The notes: a model not told the origin generated them from the sequence alone. Positions 35,965 through 48,046 are shown, counted from the stretch's first letter. The stretch: 64,000 nt of DNA from Mesorhizobium sp. LSHC420B00 (GCF_000503055.1 NZ_AYVY01000005.1:52525-116524); one strand, 5' to 3'. Program-made: numbers and translations.

Positions 35965-36971
35965 TGGCAGACAGTCTCGTCCCCTCGCTCGACCATCTCA
36001 GGCAGGCCTATGCCGCCACCTCCAAGGCGACGCAGATCACGCCGCTGCTGGAATCGGCGGCACTCGCCCGCGAGACCGGCGCCGCCCGCTTCTTCGTCAA
36101 GGCCGAGTCGCTGCAATGGGCAGGATCGTTCAAGGTGCGCGGCGCCTACTGGCGGCTGAAGCGGCTGTCGCCTGACGAAGCCAAAAAGGGCGTCGTCGCC
36201 TATTCCTCCGGCAATTTCGCGCAAGGGCTGGCGGCGGCGGGCCAGGCGCTCGGCATTCCTGTCACCATCGTCATGCCGATCGACGCGCCGGCCGCCAAGC
36301 GCGACGCCACATCGGGCTACGGCGCGCACGTCGTGCTGACCGACCATGGCGAGCGCGCGCGTGAGGAAGTCGCTGCCGCCAGGGCGCGCGAGATCGCCGC
36401 GAGCGAAGGCCTGGCGCTGCTGCACCCGTTCGACGATCCGGAGATCGTCGCCGGCCAGGCCGGTGCCGGGCTGGAGGCACTCGACCAGCTCGCCGCCAGG
36501 CAAACCGAGGCCGATCTCTTGTTCTGCTCGGTCGGCGGCGGCGGCCTGATCGGCGGTGTTTCGCTGGCCTTCCACTACCTGTCGCCAGCCACGAAGATCA
36601 TCGGCGTCGAGCCGGAAGGTTTTGACGGCATGGGCTCGTCGCTGGCACATGGCGCCATCGAAACCATGCCGATCGGGCCGAAATCGATCTGCGACGGGCT
36701 GATGTCGCGGCGGCCTGGCGACGCGCCGTTCGCAGCGGTGAAGACCGCCGGCGTTCGCGGCGTCACCGTCGACGATGCTTCGGTGCGGCGCGCTATGCGG
36801 ATCGCCTTCGAGCGGCTGAAGCTGGTGCTCGAGCCTTCGGGCGCTGCTTCACTCGCGGCGTTGCTCGGCGGCAAGGTCGACGTGACCGGCAAGACCGTTC
36901 TCGTAGTGGCAACCGGCGGCAACGTCTCGCTGGCCGATTTCATTGCGCATATGAACCATGGGCGCGCATGA
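35961..36971 (+). CDS. PLP-dependent threonine/serine dehydratase
   Basis: A 336-aa fold-type II PLP enzyme. The PLP lysine is in QWAGSFKVRGAYWRLKRLSP, the substrate loop in VAYSSGNFAQGLAAAGQ, and the phosphate-binding loop in CSVGGGGLIGGVSLAF. It lacks a C-terminal regulatory ACT domain, so it resembles catabolic threonine dehydratase or serine racemase. The start (ATG 35961, with GAGG upstream) overlaps the betC stop, and betA follows after 3 bases, so it is a true operon member. Classic rhizobial bet operons are betICBA; this extra gene may deaminate serine or threonine arising when betaine is demethylated through glycine. That role is inference. Confidence 0.88.
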   Translation: MMADSLVPSLDHLRQAYAATSKATQITPLLESAALARETGAARFFVKAESLQWAGSFKVRGAYWRLKRLSPDEAKKGVVAYSSGNFAQGLAAAGQALGIPVTIVMPIDAPAAKRDATSGYGAHVVLTDHGERAREEVAAARAREIAASEGLALLHPFDDPEIVAGQAGAGLEALDQLAARQTEADLLFCSVGGGGLIGGVSLAFHYLSPATKIIGVEPEGFDGMGSSLAHGAIETMPIGPKSICDGLMSRRPGDAPFAAVKTAGVRGVTVDDASVRRAMRIAFERLKLVLEPSGAASLAALLGGKVDVTGKTVLVVATGGNVSLADFIAHMNHGRA

Positions 36972-36974
36972 ACC

Positions 36975-38627
36975 ATGCTTGAAGCGGATTTCGTCATCAT
37001 CGGCTCCGGCTCGGCCGGCTCGGCCATGGCCTACCGGCTGTCGGAGGACGGCAAGCATTCGGTGATCGTCATCGAATATGGCGGCAGCGATATCGGGCCG
37101 CTGATCCAGATGCCGTCGGCGCTGTCGATCCCGCTCAACATGAGCCTCTACGACTGGGGCTTTGCCAGCGAGCCGGAGCCGCATCTCGGCGGCCGCGTGC
37201 TGGCAACGCCTCGCGGCAAGGTCATCGGCGGCTCATCCTCGATCAACGGCATGGTCTATGTGCGCGGCCATGCCCGCGACTTCGACCATTGGGCCGAACA
37301 GGGCGCGGCCGGCTGGGGCTTCGCAGACGTGCTCCCGTACTTCAAGCGAATGGAGGACAGCAATGGCGGCGAGAATGGCTGGCGCGGCCATGGCGGCCCG
37401 CTGACTGTGCAGCGCGGCTCGCGGACCAATCCACTCTACGGCGCCTTTGTCGAGGCAGGCCGTCAGGCCGGTTTCGAGCTAACCGATGATTACAATGGCG
37501 CGAAGCAGGAAGGTTTTGGGCCGATGGAGCAGACCATTCGTGGCGGTCGCCGCTGGTCGGCGGCGAGCGCCTATCTCAGGCCGGCACTCAGGCGGAAAAA
37601 TGTCAGCTTGGTCAAGGGGTTCGCCCGACGGGTAATCATCGAGAATCAACGCGCCACCGGAGTCGAGATCGAAGCGCGCAAGCGGATTCAGGTGATCAGA
37701 GCGCGGCGTGAGGTGATCGTTGCCGCGTCCTCGATCAACTCGCCCAAGATCCTGATGCTGTCCGGCATCGGCCCCGGCCAGCACCTCAAAGAGAACGGCA
37801 TTCCGGTGATTGTCGACCGGCCCGGCGTCGGCCGCAATCTGCAGGACCACATGGAACTCTACATCCAGCAGGAATCGACAAAGCCGATCACGCTGAACTC
37901 CATCTTGAACCCGTTCTCGAAGGCATTGATCGGCGCGCAGTGGCTGTTCTTCAAGTCCGGCCTCGGCGCCACCAATCATTTCGAGGCGGCCGCCTTTGTG
38001 CGCTCGCGCGCCGGCGTCGATTATCCCGACATCCAGTATCACTTCATACCGGCAGCAGTCCGCTATGACGGCAAGGCGGCGGCGAAGGCGCATGGCTTCC
38101 AGGCGCATGTCGGGCCGATGCGGTCGAAGTCGCGCGGTTCGGTCACGCTGCGCTCGCCCGATCCCAAATCGAAGCCGGTGATCCGCTTCAACTACATGTC
38201 GCATCCGGACGACTGGACGGAGTTCCGCCACTGCATCCGGCTGACCCGTGAGATCTTCGGGCAAGCGGCCTTCGATCCTTACCGCGGCAAGGAACTGTCG
38301 CCGGGTTCGCACGTACAATCGGACGACGAGCTCGACGCCTTCATCCGCGACCACGCCGAAAGCGCCTATCACCCTTGCGGCACCTGCAAGATGGGCCGTG
38401 CCGACGATGCGATGAGCGTCGTCGATCCGGAATGCCGCGTCATCGGCGTCGAAGGGCTGCGGGTCGCCGATTCCTCGATCTTCCCGCGCGTCACCAATGG
38501 CAATCTCAACGCGCCGTCGATCATGACTGGCGAGAAGGCCGCCGACCACGTTCTCGGGCGCTCGCCGCTGGCGCCGTCCAACCAGGAACCATGGATCAAT
38601 CCGCGCTGGCAGGCGTCGGACAGATAG
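36975..38627 (+). CDS. betA: Choline dehydrogenase
   Basis: FAD-dependent GMC oxidoreductase that oxidises choline to betaine aldehyde and on to glycine betaine, passing electrons to the membrane chain. The 550-aa protein has the ADP-binding motif [20 protein letters not shown], the GMC signature [20 protein letters not shown], the second signature [20 protein letters not shown] and the active-site His in [12 protein letters not shown] followed by [20 protein letters not shown]. Start ATG at 36975 lies 3 bases after the dehydratase stop. The N-terminal segment is typical of BetA. Confidence 0.95.
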   Translation: MLEADFVIIGSGSAGSAMAYRLSEDGKHSVIVIEYGGSDIGPLIQMPSALSIPLNMSLYDWGFASEPEPHLGGRVLATPRGKVIGGSSSINGMVYVRGHARDFDHWAEQGAAGWGFADVLPYFKRMEDSNGGENGWRGHGGPLTVQRGSRTNPLYGAFVEAGRQAGFELTDDYNGAKQEGFGPMEQTIRGGRRWSAASAYLRPALRRKNVSLVKGFARRVIIENQRATGVEIEARKRIQVIRARREVIVAASSINSPKILMLSGIGPGQHLKENGIPVIVDRPGVGRNLQDHMELYIQQESTKPITLNSILNPFSKALIGAQWLFFKSGLGATNHFEAAAFVRSRAGVDYPDIQYHFIPAAVRYDGKAAAKAHGFQAHVGPMRSKSRGSVTLRSPDPKSKPVIRFNYMSHPDDWTEFRHCIRLTREIFGQAAFDPYRGKELSPGSHVQSDDELDAFIRDHAESAYHPCGTCKMGRADDAMSVVDPECRVIGVEGLRVADSSIFPRVTNGNLNAPSIMTGEKAADHVLGRSPLAPSNQEPWINPRWQASDR

Positions 38628-38684
38628 GCCATGATCCGGCGGACGCACATTCCGCCTGCCGCGAAAGACGATTGGAGAACAGTC

Positions 38685-40148
38685 ATGCGCGCCCAGCCAA
38701 CGGCATCGCATTATGTCAACGGCCGCTATATCGACGACGAGCGCGGCGCGCCGCTGCCGGTCATCTATCCGGCGACCGGCGAGACCATTGCCATGCTGCG
38801 CTCGGCGACGCCGAACGTGCTTGAACTCGCGATCGAAGCCGCGCGTGCGGCACAGCCGGCCTGGGCACGGCTGAAGCCGGTCGAGCGCGGCCGCATACTG
38901 CGCCGTGCCGCCGACATTTTGCGCGCCCGCAATGCCGATTTGGCGCGTATCGAGACGCTCGACACCGGCAAGCCGATCCAGGAGACGCTGGTTGCGGACG
39001 CCCCTTCGGCGGCGGATTGCCTCGAATATTTCGGCGGCGCGGTCGCCGCCTTTAATGGCGAGGCCGTCGATCTCGGCGGTCCCTTTGCCTATACCAGGCG
39101 CGAGGCGCTCGGCGTCTGCGTCGGCATCGGCGCGTGGAACTACCCGATCCAGATCGCCGGCTGGAAATCCGCACCCGCCCTCGCCATGGGCAATGCGATG
39201 GTGTTCAAACCGTCGGAAAACACGCCGCTTTCAGCGCTGGCGCTCGCCGAAATCTACACCGAGGCCGGGCTGCCCGACGGGCTGTTCAATGTCGTGCAAG
39301 GTTTTGGCGATGTCGGCGCCGGCCTTGTCGGCCATGAGGTCGTCGCCAAAGTCTCGGTGACCGGCTCAGTGCCGACCGGCCGCAAGGTGCTGTCGCTCGC
39401 CGGCTCGAAGATGAAGCACGCGACGATGGAGCTCGGCGGCAAGTCGCCGCTGATCGTCTTCGAAGACGCCAACCTCGAAAACGCCATCGGCGGCGCGATG
39501 CTCGGCAATTTCTATTCGACCGGTCAGATCTGCTCCAACGGCACACGGGTCTTCGTGCAGCGCAGCATCCATGACCGTTTCGTCGAAAGGCTGACCGAGC
39601 GGACCAAGAAAATCCGCATCGGCGACCCGCTCGACCAGGACACGCAGATGGGGCCGCTGGTCTCGAAGGCGCAGCACGACAAGGTCGTCTCATACATCGA
39701 GGCCGGCAAGCAGGATGGTGCGGTGCTCGCCTGCGGCGGCAATGTGCCTTCGCTGCAGGGTTTTCAGGGCGGCTTCTTCGTCGAGCCGACGGTGTTCACC
39801 GGTGTCACCGACACGATGCGCATCGCCCGCGAGGAGATTTTCGGGCCTGTCATGAGCGTGCTGAAGTTCGACAGCGAGGACGAGGTGATCGAGCGCGCCA
39901 ACGACACCGAATTCGGCCTCGCTGCAGGCGTGTTCACGCGCGACCTGGCGCGCGCCCACCGTGTCATCGCCGAATTGCAGGCCGGCACCTGCTGGATCAA
40001 CGCCTACAATCTGACGCCGGTCGAAATCCCGTTCGGCGGCTTCAAGCAGTCCGGCATCGGCCGCGAGAATTCGCTCGCGGCATTGGCACTCTATTCGCAG
40101 CTAAAGTCGGTCTACGTCGAGACCGGTGATGTCGCCAGCCCGTACTGA
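38685..40148 (+). CDS. betB: Betaine aldehyde dehydrogenase
   Basis: NAD(P)-dependent enzyme that turns betaine aldehyde into glycine betaine, the osmoprotectant. The 487-aa protein has the ALDH Glu in [20 protein letters not shown], the nucleophilic Cys in [20 protein letters not shown], and the coenzyme-binding [20 protein letters not shown]. The [20 protein letters not shown] block is specific to BetB. ATG at 38685 has GGAG about 8 bases upstream; a start at 38631 would add 18 unconserved residues. It is the last gene of the bet operon, and its 3' end overlaps the opposite manC by 37 bases. Confidence 0.95.
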   Translation: MRAQPTASHYVNGRYIDDERGAPLPVIYPATGETIAMLRSATPNVLELAIEAARAAQPAWARLKPVERGRILRRAADILRARNADLARIETLDTGKPIQETLVADAPSAADCLEYFGGAVAAFNGEAVDLGGPFAYTRREALGVCVGIGAWNYPIQIAGWKSAPALAMGNAMVFKPSENTPLSALALAEIYTEAGLPDGLFNVVQGFGDVGAGLVGHEVVAKVSVTGSVPTGRKVLSLAGSKMKHATMELGGKSPLIVFEDANLENAIGGAMLGNFYSTGQICSNGTRVFVQRSIHDRFVERLTERTKKIRIGDPLDQDTQMGPLVSKAQHDKVVSYIEAGKQDGAVLACGGNVPSLQGFQGGFFVEPTVFTGVTDTMRIAREEIFGPVMSVLKFDSEDEVIERANDTEFGLAAGVFTRDLARAHRVIAELQAGTCWINAYNLTPVEIPFGGFKQSGIGRENSLAALALYSQLKSVYVETGDVASPY

Positions 40149-42382
40149 TCCTTGCGGGCCGTACCGTCCAGATACTGCGTCAGCGCACAGACCAGATGGT
40201 AGAAGATGCTGGCCGGCACCTCGCTTGCCAGCGAGCGGCCACGCTCGTCGATGCGGTCGATCCACAGGCCGAGCGGTGCCGGATTGATGTGCCAGCGGAA
40301 CAGCCGGCCGACACGCGCCTCGATTTCCGGCTTCAGGTCGGGACCGCCCGAGCCGTCCAGCGCGATCGCTGCCTTGATTGCTTCGGCCTGCGGCCAACTG
40401 CGCGAGACGCGGTCGAGCGGCAGCCCTTGCCGCGAGACGGCGCCGTAGGCGAGGCCTGTGGCGCGGTTCAGGCCATTGGCAATCGCCGACGCGTAGAGTT
40501 TCCTGGCGAGGCCGGTCAAGCCGCTTTGGCCGCTGCGGCCCGCGAAGTCGACCAGCAGCGAGGCCCATTCGAAATGATGGCCCGGTTCGGTCCACGTGCC
40601 TTTCTCGCCAGGGGCTGGCCGCCATTCATTGTCGAAATACTCACCCAGCGTCCAGCTTTCCGGGTCGAAGAAATGGCTGCGGAACAGATCGACGATGCGC
40701 GCGGCGCGGCGAAGATAGGCGCGCTCGCCGGTCGCCTGATGCCAGGCCAAAAACGCCTCGAGCAGATGCATGTGCGGGTTGGAGCGGCGTTCGCCCTCGC
40801 CGCTCGAGGTCTCGCGGAAGCCGGTCAGGCGTTCGTCCTCGAGATGCGCGTCGATGAACGCAAAGGTCTCCTCGCCAAGCCGCAATGCATCCGGATTGCC
40901 GCACATATGGGCATGCGCCAGCGCCAGAAGCACGCAGGAATGGTCATAGGCATCCTCGGCGGCATCGGCGACGGTGCCGTCGACGTTGAGCGTGCGCACC
41001 CAGCCGCCATTATCGGTGCGGCCGTTCCTGGCCATGAATTCGAGGCCGTGGCTAATCAGCCGATCGGCCGGGCCGTTCCAGCCGCGCGCCTTGGCGACGG
41101 CGAAGGCATAGATCTGCCTGGCCTGCGTGCGCATGCGCTTGGGTTTCATCAGCGGGGTGGCGTCGAAACCGAGCGCCTCATGGAACCCGCCATGGCGCTC
41201 ATCGACGCCGATCGTCGACCACAGCGGCACCGTCTCCTCGAACAGCCAATGGTGCACGCGGCGTTGCCAGGCGCCGCTTTCGATGACGCGATCGTCGGCG
41301 GGCGTGAACCTGGTCTCCAGGCGGCCGCTCTTTTCGAGCTGCTCGACGATCTTCTTGACGTTCTGGCTGTGGCTGACCGGCGCGACGAAAGTGGCGTCGG
41401 CGGTCGAGACGATGGCGACGTCCTTCAGGCCAATGGCCGACAGCAGGCGGCCGTCGCTGCGGATATAGGAGTTCTCGCAATCGATGGCGACGACGTCGCC
41501 GACAATGACGTTGCCCTGCTTGTCGGACGGCCCGACATCGAGCAGCGATTGCCAGGAACCGAGATCGTTCCAGCGAAAGCCGGCCGGCACCATGGCGATG
41601 CCGCTGGCGCGCTCCATGATCGCATAGTCGATCGATGTCGAAGGGATGGCGGCATAGAGCTCCAGAGGCATGTAGAGGCCGGAAAGATCCGATGTCGCAG
41701 CCTGGTAGGCAGCCTCTGTGGCGCTCCAGATGTCTGGCTGGAAAGCCATGAACGCGTCGCGCATGGCACTGGCGCGAAACAGGAAGATGCCGGTGTTCCA
41801 GTAGAAATTGCCGGCCTCAAGATAGCTCTGCGCGGTGGCGAGATCGGGTTTTTCGACGAAACGCGAGACATCGCAGATGCCATCGCGCTCGCCGGCCACC
41901 TCGATGTAGCCATACCCGGTCTCCGGTTGGGTGGGCTTGATGCCGAACACCACCAGCCTGCCTTCGCGCGCCGCCGCCGTGCCGGCCTCGACGCTCCGCC
42001 AGAATTGCTGCGCGGTCGCGATCTCATGGTCGGACGGCACCACCAGCACCAGGCTGTCGCCGAATTCGGACAAAGTGCGCAGGCTTGCCAAAGCGACGGC
42101 CGCGGCAGTGTTGCGTCCGGTCGGCTCGAACAGCGGGCCGCCGCCGGAAAGCTCGTGGCCGGCAATGTCGGCATGAACGCGGTCGGCGTGCCTTTCCGAG
42201 GCAATCAGGAAAACCGGCGTTTCGCCTTCCGGCCGCGCAGTCAGCCGGCGTAGCGTCTTGGCCAGCATCGAGCCGTCGCCGGAGAAATCATGGAACTGCT
42301 TGGGATTGTCCTCGCGCGACAGCGGCCACAGCCGCGAGCCGATGCCGCCGCTCATCACAAAACTGACGATCCGTTCGGTCAT
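40112..42382 (-). CDS. manC: Mannose-1-phosphate guanylyltransferase fused to AGE-family isomerase
   Basis: A 756-aa two-domain enzyme. Residues 1 to about 350 are a GDP-mannose pyrophosphorylase: [42 protein letters not shown], and RFVEKPD. Residues about 365-756 are an AGE-type alpha/alpha barrel (N-acylglucosamine epimerase/mannose isomerase): [49 protein letters not shown] and [16 protein letters not shown], whose His residues are the likely catalytic ones. The usual type II ManC carries a cupin mannose-6-phosphate isomerase instead. The barrel probably supplies mannose-6-phosphate from fructose-6-phosphate. It follows manB by 15 bases. Confidence 0.88.
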   Translation of the reverse strand: MTERIVSFVMSGGIGSRLWPLSREDNPKQFHDFSGDGSMLAKTLRRLTARPEGETPVFLIASERHADRVHADIAGHELSGGGPLFEPTGRNTAAAVALASLRTLSEFGDSLVLVVPSDHEIATAQQFWRSVEAGTAAAREGRLVVFGIKPTQPETGYGYIEVAGERDGICDVSRFVEKPDLATAQSYLEAGNFYWNTGIFLFRASAMRDAFMAFQPDIWSATEAAYQAATSDLSGLYMPLELYAAIPSTSIDYAIMERASGIAMVPAGFRWNDLGSWQSLLDVGPSDKQGNVIVGDVVAIDCENSYIRSDGRLLSAIGLKDVAIVSTADATFVAPVSHSQNVKKIVEQLEKSGRLETRFTPADDRVIESGAWQRRVHHWLFEETVPLWSTIGVDERHGGFHEALGFDATPLMKPKRMRTQARQIYAFAVAKARGWNGPADRLISHGLEFMARNGRTDNGGWVRTLNVDGTVADAAEDAYDHSCVLLALAHAHMCGNPDALRLGEETFAFIDAHLEDERLTGFRETSSGEGERRSNPHMHLLEAFLAWHQATGERAYLRRAARIVDLFRSHFFDPESWTLGEYFDNEWRPAPGEKGTWTEPGHHFEWASLLVDFAGRSGQSGLTGLARKLYASAIANGLNRATGLAYGAVSRQGLPLDRVSRSWPQAEAIKAAIALDGSGGPDLKPEIEARVGRLFRWHINPAPLGLWIDRIDERGRSLASEVPASIFYHLVCALTQYLDGTARKDQYGLATSPVST

Positions 42383-42397
42383 GAAAATAAGTCCCGC

Positions 42398-43912
42398 TCA
42401 AAAGGTCTGATTGTAGGCGCCGACTTCCGGGCTGCGGCGCAGCACCGCGTCGACGGCTTCGAACATCTGGCGACGCCGCTCGGACGATACCGGGCTTTCG
42501 ACCACCACCACAAGCTCCGGCTTGTTCGATGATGCCCGCACCAGCCCCCAAGTACCATCCTCCGCCACGACCCTGACGCCGTTGACGGTGATCAGCTCGG
42601 CGATCTTCTGGCCGGCGAAGACTGCGCCCTCGTCCTTCATCTTGCGAACATCGCCTACGACCCGCTCGACGACGCCGTATTTGAGCTCGTCGGCGCAGTG
42701 TGGCGACATGGTCGGCGTGCCGAACGTCAGCGGCAGATCGCGGTAGAGGTCGGCCATGCTGCTTTGCGGGCTGCGATCCAGCATCTGGCATATAGCAATG
42801 GCCGTGACCAGGCCATCGTCATAACCGCGGCCAATCGGCGGATTGAAGAAGAAGTGGCCCGATTTCTCAAAACCGGCGACAGCGCCGAGTTCGGCGACGC
42901 GCCGTTTGATGTAGGAATGACCGGTTTTCCAATAGTCGGTGACCGCGCCATTTTCCCGCAACACCTTGTCGGTCATGAACAATCCGGTCGACTTGACGTC
43001 GACGACGAAAGTCGAGCCGGGATAGAGGTGTGAGATGTCGCGCGCAAGCATGACGCCGACCTTGTCGGCGAAGATCTCGTTGCCTTCATTGTCGACCACG
43101 CCGCAGCGGTCGCCGTCGCCGTCGAAGCCGAGCCCAACATCGGCGCCAGTTTCCAGCACCTTGTCGCGAATGGCGTGCAGCATCTTCATGTCTTCGGGGT
43201 TGGGATTGTAATTCGGAAACGTATGATCGAGCGCGACGTCGAGCGGAATCACCTCGCAGCCGATCCTTTTCAGTGCCTCGGGAGCGAAAGCCCCGGCGGT
43301 GCCGTTGCCGCAGGCGGCCACCACCTTGAGCTTCCTCGAGATACGCTTTCCCGCTGTCAGATCGTCGAGGTAGGTTTTGCGGAAATCCGCAACGAAGTCA
43401 TAGGAGCCGCCACCGACAAGGTCGAAATCGCCTGAGAGCACGATCGCCTTCAGCGCGCTCATCTCCTCCGTACCAAAAGTCAGCGGGCGCGCCGCGCCCA
43501 TCTTGACGCCGGTCCAGCCATTCTCGTTATGCGAGGCGGTGACCATGGCGACGGACGGCGTGTCGAGCGCGAATTGGGCGAAATAGGCCATCGGCGACAA
43601 GGCCAGCCCGACATCCTTGACCCGCGCGCCGGCGGCCATCAGCCCGGAAACCAGCGCCAGCTTGATGGCAAGCGAATAAGAGCGGAAATCGTGACCGGTG
43701 ACGATGTCGGGTCCGGCACCCAGACGGCGGATCAGCGTGCCGAGCCCCATGCCGAGCGCCTGGACGCCGATCAGATTGAGCTCCGGCGGCTCGTTCGAAC
43801 CGGGATGGCCAAACCACCAGCGCGCATCATATTCGCGAAACCCGGATGGCTTGATCAACGCCGAGGTTTCGAACTCAAAAGTGTTTGGTTTGACATCGCT
43901 AACGATCTTCAT
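42398..43912 (-). CDS. manB: Phosphomannomutase/phosphoglucomutase
   Basis: A 504-aa alpha-D-phosphohexomutase that converts mannose-6-phosphate to mannose-1-phosphate, the substrate of ManC just downstream. The phosphoserine loop is VTASHNENGWTGVKM, the metal loop GLGFDGDGDRCGVVDNEG, the sugar loop GFEKSGHFFFN, and the phosphate-binding RASSNKPELVVVVESP. The ATG at 43912 (MKIVSDVKPN) is preferred over a TTG two codons upstream. GDP-mannose from this pair could feed polysaccharide or lipopolysaccharide; rhizobial noeK/noeJ are nodulation-island homologues, but no nod gene is near. Confidence 0.92.
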   Translation of the reverse strand: MKIVSDVKPNTFEFETSALIKPSGFREYDARWWFGHPGSNEPPELNLIGVQALGMGLGTLIRRLGAGPDIVTGHDFRSYSLAIKLALVSGLMAAGARVKDVGLALSPMAYFAQFALDTPSVAMVTASHNENGWTGVKMGAARPLTFGTEEMSALKAIVLSGDFDLVGGGSYDFVADFRKTYLDDLTAGKRISRKLKVVAACGNGTAGAFAPEALKRIGCEVIPLDVALDHTFPNYNPNPEDMKMLHAIRDKVLETGADVGLGFDGDGDRCGVVDNEGNEIFADKVGVMLARDISHLYPGSTFVVDVKSTGLFMTDKVLRENGAVTDYWKTGHSYIKRRVAELGAVAGFEKSGHFFFNPPIGRGYDDGLVTAIAICQMLDRSPQSSMADLYRDLPLTFGTPTMSPHCADELKYGVVERVVGDVRKMKDEGAVFAGQKIAELITVNGVRVVAEDGTWGLVRASSNKPELVVVVESPVSSERRRQMFEAVDAVLRRSPEVGAYNQTF

Positions 43913-44117
43913 CGACAAGGCTGCAACTCCAGGCGGCTGAATCAGATGCTTCGAGGCAAGTGGACGGTTACCTAGAAGCCCCTTTAAGCCGTGTTTGTGC
44001 GACAGGAAACTGAAACCTGTATGACGTAGCGGCTAAAGCGAAAGAAATGCGACGGAAGCGCTGCCATTGGCGCTTGCAGTAACCAAATGCGGCGGCTATA
44101 AGCCCGCGGTCTGGTCA

Positions 44118-44194
44118 CGGAGTGTAGCGCAGCCTGGTAGCGCACATCGTTCGGGACGATGGGGTCGCAGGTTCAAATCCTGCCACTCCGACCA
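44118..44194 (+). tRNA. tRNA-Pro (anticodon CGG)
   Basis: A 77-base cloverleaf. CGGAGTG pairs with CACTCCG in the acceptor stem; the anticodon stem CATCG/CGATG holds loop TTCGGGA with anticodon CGG (reads CCG, Pro); the T-arm is GCAGGTTCAAATCCTGC. The 3' CCA is encoded (44192-44194). The 3' end is intact and nothing suggests an integrated element here. Confidence 0.97.
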
Positions 44195-44199
44195 GAAAA

Positions 44200-44217
44200 A
44201 ACAGCGGCTTAGCTGTT
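44200..44217 (+). terminator. Short hairpin after tRNA-Pro
   Basis: AACAGC and GCTGTT form a 6-bp stem with a 6-nt loop, followed by CTTGTTCC. A weak intrinsic terminator or processing site for the tRNA transcript. Confidence 0.45.
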
Positions 44218-44264
44218 CTTGTTCCCGAAACAACCACCTTCCGCCGCAGTTCTGACCAATCGCG

Positions 44265-45884
<1,620 letters not shown>

Positions 45885-45885
45885 C

Positions 45886-47004
45886 TCAACGATCCCTCGG
45901 GTCGAGCGCGTCGCGCAGCCCATCGCCGACGAAATTCAGCGCGAACAATGTCGAGACGAGAAAGAAGGCCGGGAACAAAAGCAGCCAGTTGGCCGAGCCG
46001 ATATTCTGGGCGCCGACCGAAATCAGCACGCCCCAGCTGGTCATCGGCTCCTGGACGCCGAGCCCGAGGAACGACAAAAAACTCTCCAGGATGATGACCT
46101 GCGGCACCAGCAGCGTCATGTAGATCACCACCGGCCCGAGCAAATTGGGGATCACATGGCGCAGCAGAATGCCGCGCTGCCCGACGCCCATCGCCTCCGC
46201 CGCCTGGACATATTCCTGCCGGCGGATCGATAGCGCCTGTCCGCGCACGATGCGCGCCATGTCGAGCCACAGCACGGCGCCGACGGCCAGGAACATCAGC
46301 ACGAAGTTCCTGCCGAAGAACACCACCAGCATGATGACGAAGAAGATGAACGGCAAAGAATAAAGCACGTCGACGATACGCATCATCACCTCGTCGACCC
46401 TGCCGCCGGCAAAGCCGGCGGTGGCGCCATAGAGCACGCCGATCACCACCGCCACAATGCCGGCAAGCAGGCCGATGGCCAGCGATATGCGCCCGGCCAT
46501 CAGCGTTCGCGACAGGAGATCGCGGCCGGTATTGTCGGTGCCGAACAGGAAATATTGCTGCTTGATCGATGCACTCATCACCATTTCGAGACCGTCCGGC
46601 GATTTGCTCTCGATCTTTGTGTCATCGAAGGTATCGGAACGATCAAGGTAGCGAATGTTGCGGTCGTCGATCGGCTTGGACGATCTGACGGTAACGAACA
46701 CACGGCTGCCCTCCTGCCGCCACTCCTTGATGTCGACGCGCATACGCCTGATCGCCTCGTCGAGAGCGCCTTCGATCATGTCGGCCTTTGGATAGGCGGA
46801 GAAGCTCGGCGGCGTGCGGACATAGTCGCCATAGATGGTGGTGTATTGGTGCGGCACGAAAGAGGGTCCAAACACGCTGATGACGGCGATGAAGGCAAGA
46901 TAATAGAGGCTGAACATGGCCGCGCGGTTGGCCTTGAGGCGCGCCCACGCATCCCCCCACAGGGATCGGCCGACGACCGGTGCTGCAACTGCGATATCAG
47001 TCAT
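45886..47004 (-). CDS. oppC: Oligopeptide ABC transporter permease, OppC type
   Basis: A 372-aa inner-membrane permease. The first membrane helix (LYYLAFIAVISVFGPSFV) is followed by a long external loop of about 110 residues (SAYPKADMIEGALDEAIRRM and RSDTFDDTKIESKSPDGLEM), then five helices. The EAA coupling loop is VQAAEAMGVGQRGILLRHVI. The DLLSRTLMAGRISLAIG block is typical of OppC/DppC. The large loop makes it about 70 residues longer than common OppC proteins and may contact the binding protein. The ATG at 47004 overlaps the oppB stop by 8 bases. Confidence 0.9.
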   Translation of the reverse strand: MTDIAVAAPVVGRSLWGDAWARLKANRAAMFSLYYLAFIAVISVFGPSFVPHQYTTIYGDYVRTPPSFSAYPKADMIEGALDEAIRRMRVDIKEWRQEGSRVFVTVRSSKPIDDRNIRYLDRSDTFDDTKIESKSPDGLEMVMSASIKQQYFLFGTDNTGRDLLSRTLMAGRISLAIGLLAGIVAVVIGVLYGATAGFAGGRVDEVMMRIVDVLYSLPFIFFVIMLVVFFGRNFVLMFLAVGAVLWLDMARIVRGQALSIRRQEYVQAAEAMGVGQRGILLRHVIPNLLGPVVIYMTLLVPQVIILESFLSFLGLGVQEPMTSWGVLISVGAQNIGSANWLLLFPAFFLVSTLFALNFVGDGLRDALDPRDR

Positions 47005-47920
47005 AGCGCACCCTCGGATCAACGACACCATAGAGGACGTCGACGATCAGGTTGAAGACAATGGTGAAGAGCGCGATGACCACCACCGTCCCCATCACCA
47101 GTGTGTAGTCGCGATTGAGTGCGGCAACGACAAAATGGCGGCCGATGCCCGGGATAGAGAAGATGGTCTCGACGATGATCGAGCCGGTGAGAAGGGCTGC
47201 GGCCGCCGGACCGGTGAAGGAGACGATCGGCAGGATGGCGCCGCGCAGCGCATGCTTGACGACGACCGACCAGTTCGACAACCCAAGCGCGCGGGCGGTG
47301 CGGATGTGATGCGAGTGCAGCGATTCGATCATCGAGCCGCGCATCAATCGAGCGACGATGGCGATCTGCGGCAGAGCGAGCGTCAGCACCGGGCCGACCT
47401 TATTGATGACGGCTCCATCGCCCCAGCCGCCGATCGGCAGCAGCTTCCAGGTCAATCCGAATACAAGCTGGATCACCGGAGCGATGACGAAGGTCGGAAT
47501 GGTGCTGCCGGCGGTCGCCAACGCGATCACCGAATAGTCGGCAAGCTTGTTCTGGTTGAGCGCGGCAACAGTGCCGAGCACGCTGCCGAGAAGCAGCGCC
47601 AGAACGAGCGCCGAAGCGCCGAGTTGGATCGAGATAGGCAGGCCTTCCCTGAACAACTCGCCGACGGTGAAATCCGGCATGTTGTAGCTGGGGCCGAAAT
47701 TGCCGCGCAGAAGATTGCCTAAATAATGGAGGTACTGCAGCCAGAGCGGGTCGTTGAGCCCGAACTGGGCTTCGAGATTGGCCCTGATCTCGGGGCTCAG
47801 GCCCCGCTCCTGGTTGAACGGGCCGCCCGGCGCGACGCGTATCAGGAAGAACGCTATGGTCACGATGACGAACAGCGTCGGGATGGCGGTCAGCAGCCGC
47901 CGAAATACGTAACGCAGCAT
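46997..47920 (-). CDS. oppB: Oligopeptide ABC transporter permease, OppB type
   Basis: A 307-aa permease with the usual six helices: a long N-terminal one (LLTAIPTLFVIVTIAFFLIR), then GPSYNMPDFTVGELFREGLP as the periplasmic part, and the coupling loop RTARALGLSNWSVVVKHALR. ATG at 47920 is at the start of the conserved MLRYVFRRLL; upstream codons are not conserved. It lies 166 bases after oppA with a strong hairpin between them, and overlaps oppC by 8 bases. It pairs with OppC to form the membrane channel. Confidence 0.92.
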   Translation of the reverse strand: MLRYVFRRLLTAIPTLFVIVTIAFFLIRVAPGGPFNQERGLSPEIRANLEAQFGLNDPLWLQYLHYLGNLLRGNFGPSYNMPDFTVGELFREGLPISIQLGASALVLALLLGSVLGTVAALNQNKLADYSVIALATAGSTIPTFVIAPVIQLVFGLTWKLLPIGGWGDGAVINKVGPVLTLALPQIAIVARLMRGSMIESLHSHHIRTARALGLSNWSVVVKHALRGAILPIVSFTGPAAAALLTGSIIVETIFSIPGIGRHFVVAALNRDYTLVMGTVVVIALFTIVFNLIVDVLYGVVDPRVRYD

Positions 47921-48046
47921 CGGTGCCCCGCTTGATCCAGAGCAGCGCGCGTCCAACTGGACGATTGCGCTCTAGCCTTCAAATCTTCGCACCGACATTG
48001 TCGAAAATCGAATCCGGTTCCCGGGCCGATGCGATGGCAAACCAGC

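Noticed and set aside
40196..42253. 685-codon open frame on the plus strand
   Set aside because: It lies antisense to manC, has no family pattern, and is rich in Arg, Ala and Asp as expected of the mirror of a high-GC gene.
43913..44117. Possible integration scar next to tRNA-Pro
   Set aside because: The tRNA is complete, its 3' end is not duplicated in the window as far as I can see, and no integrase lies near.
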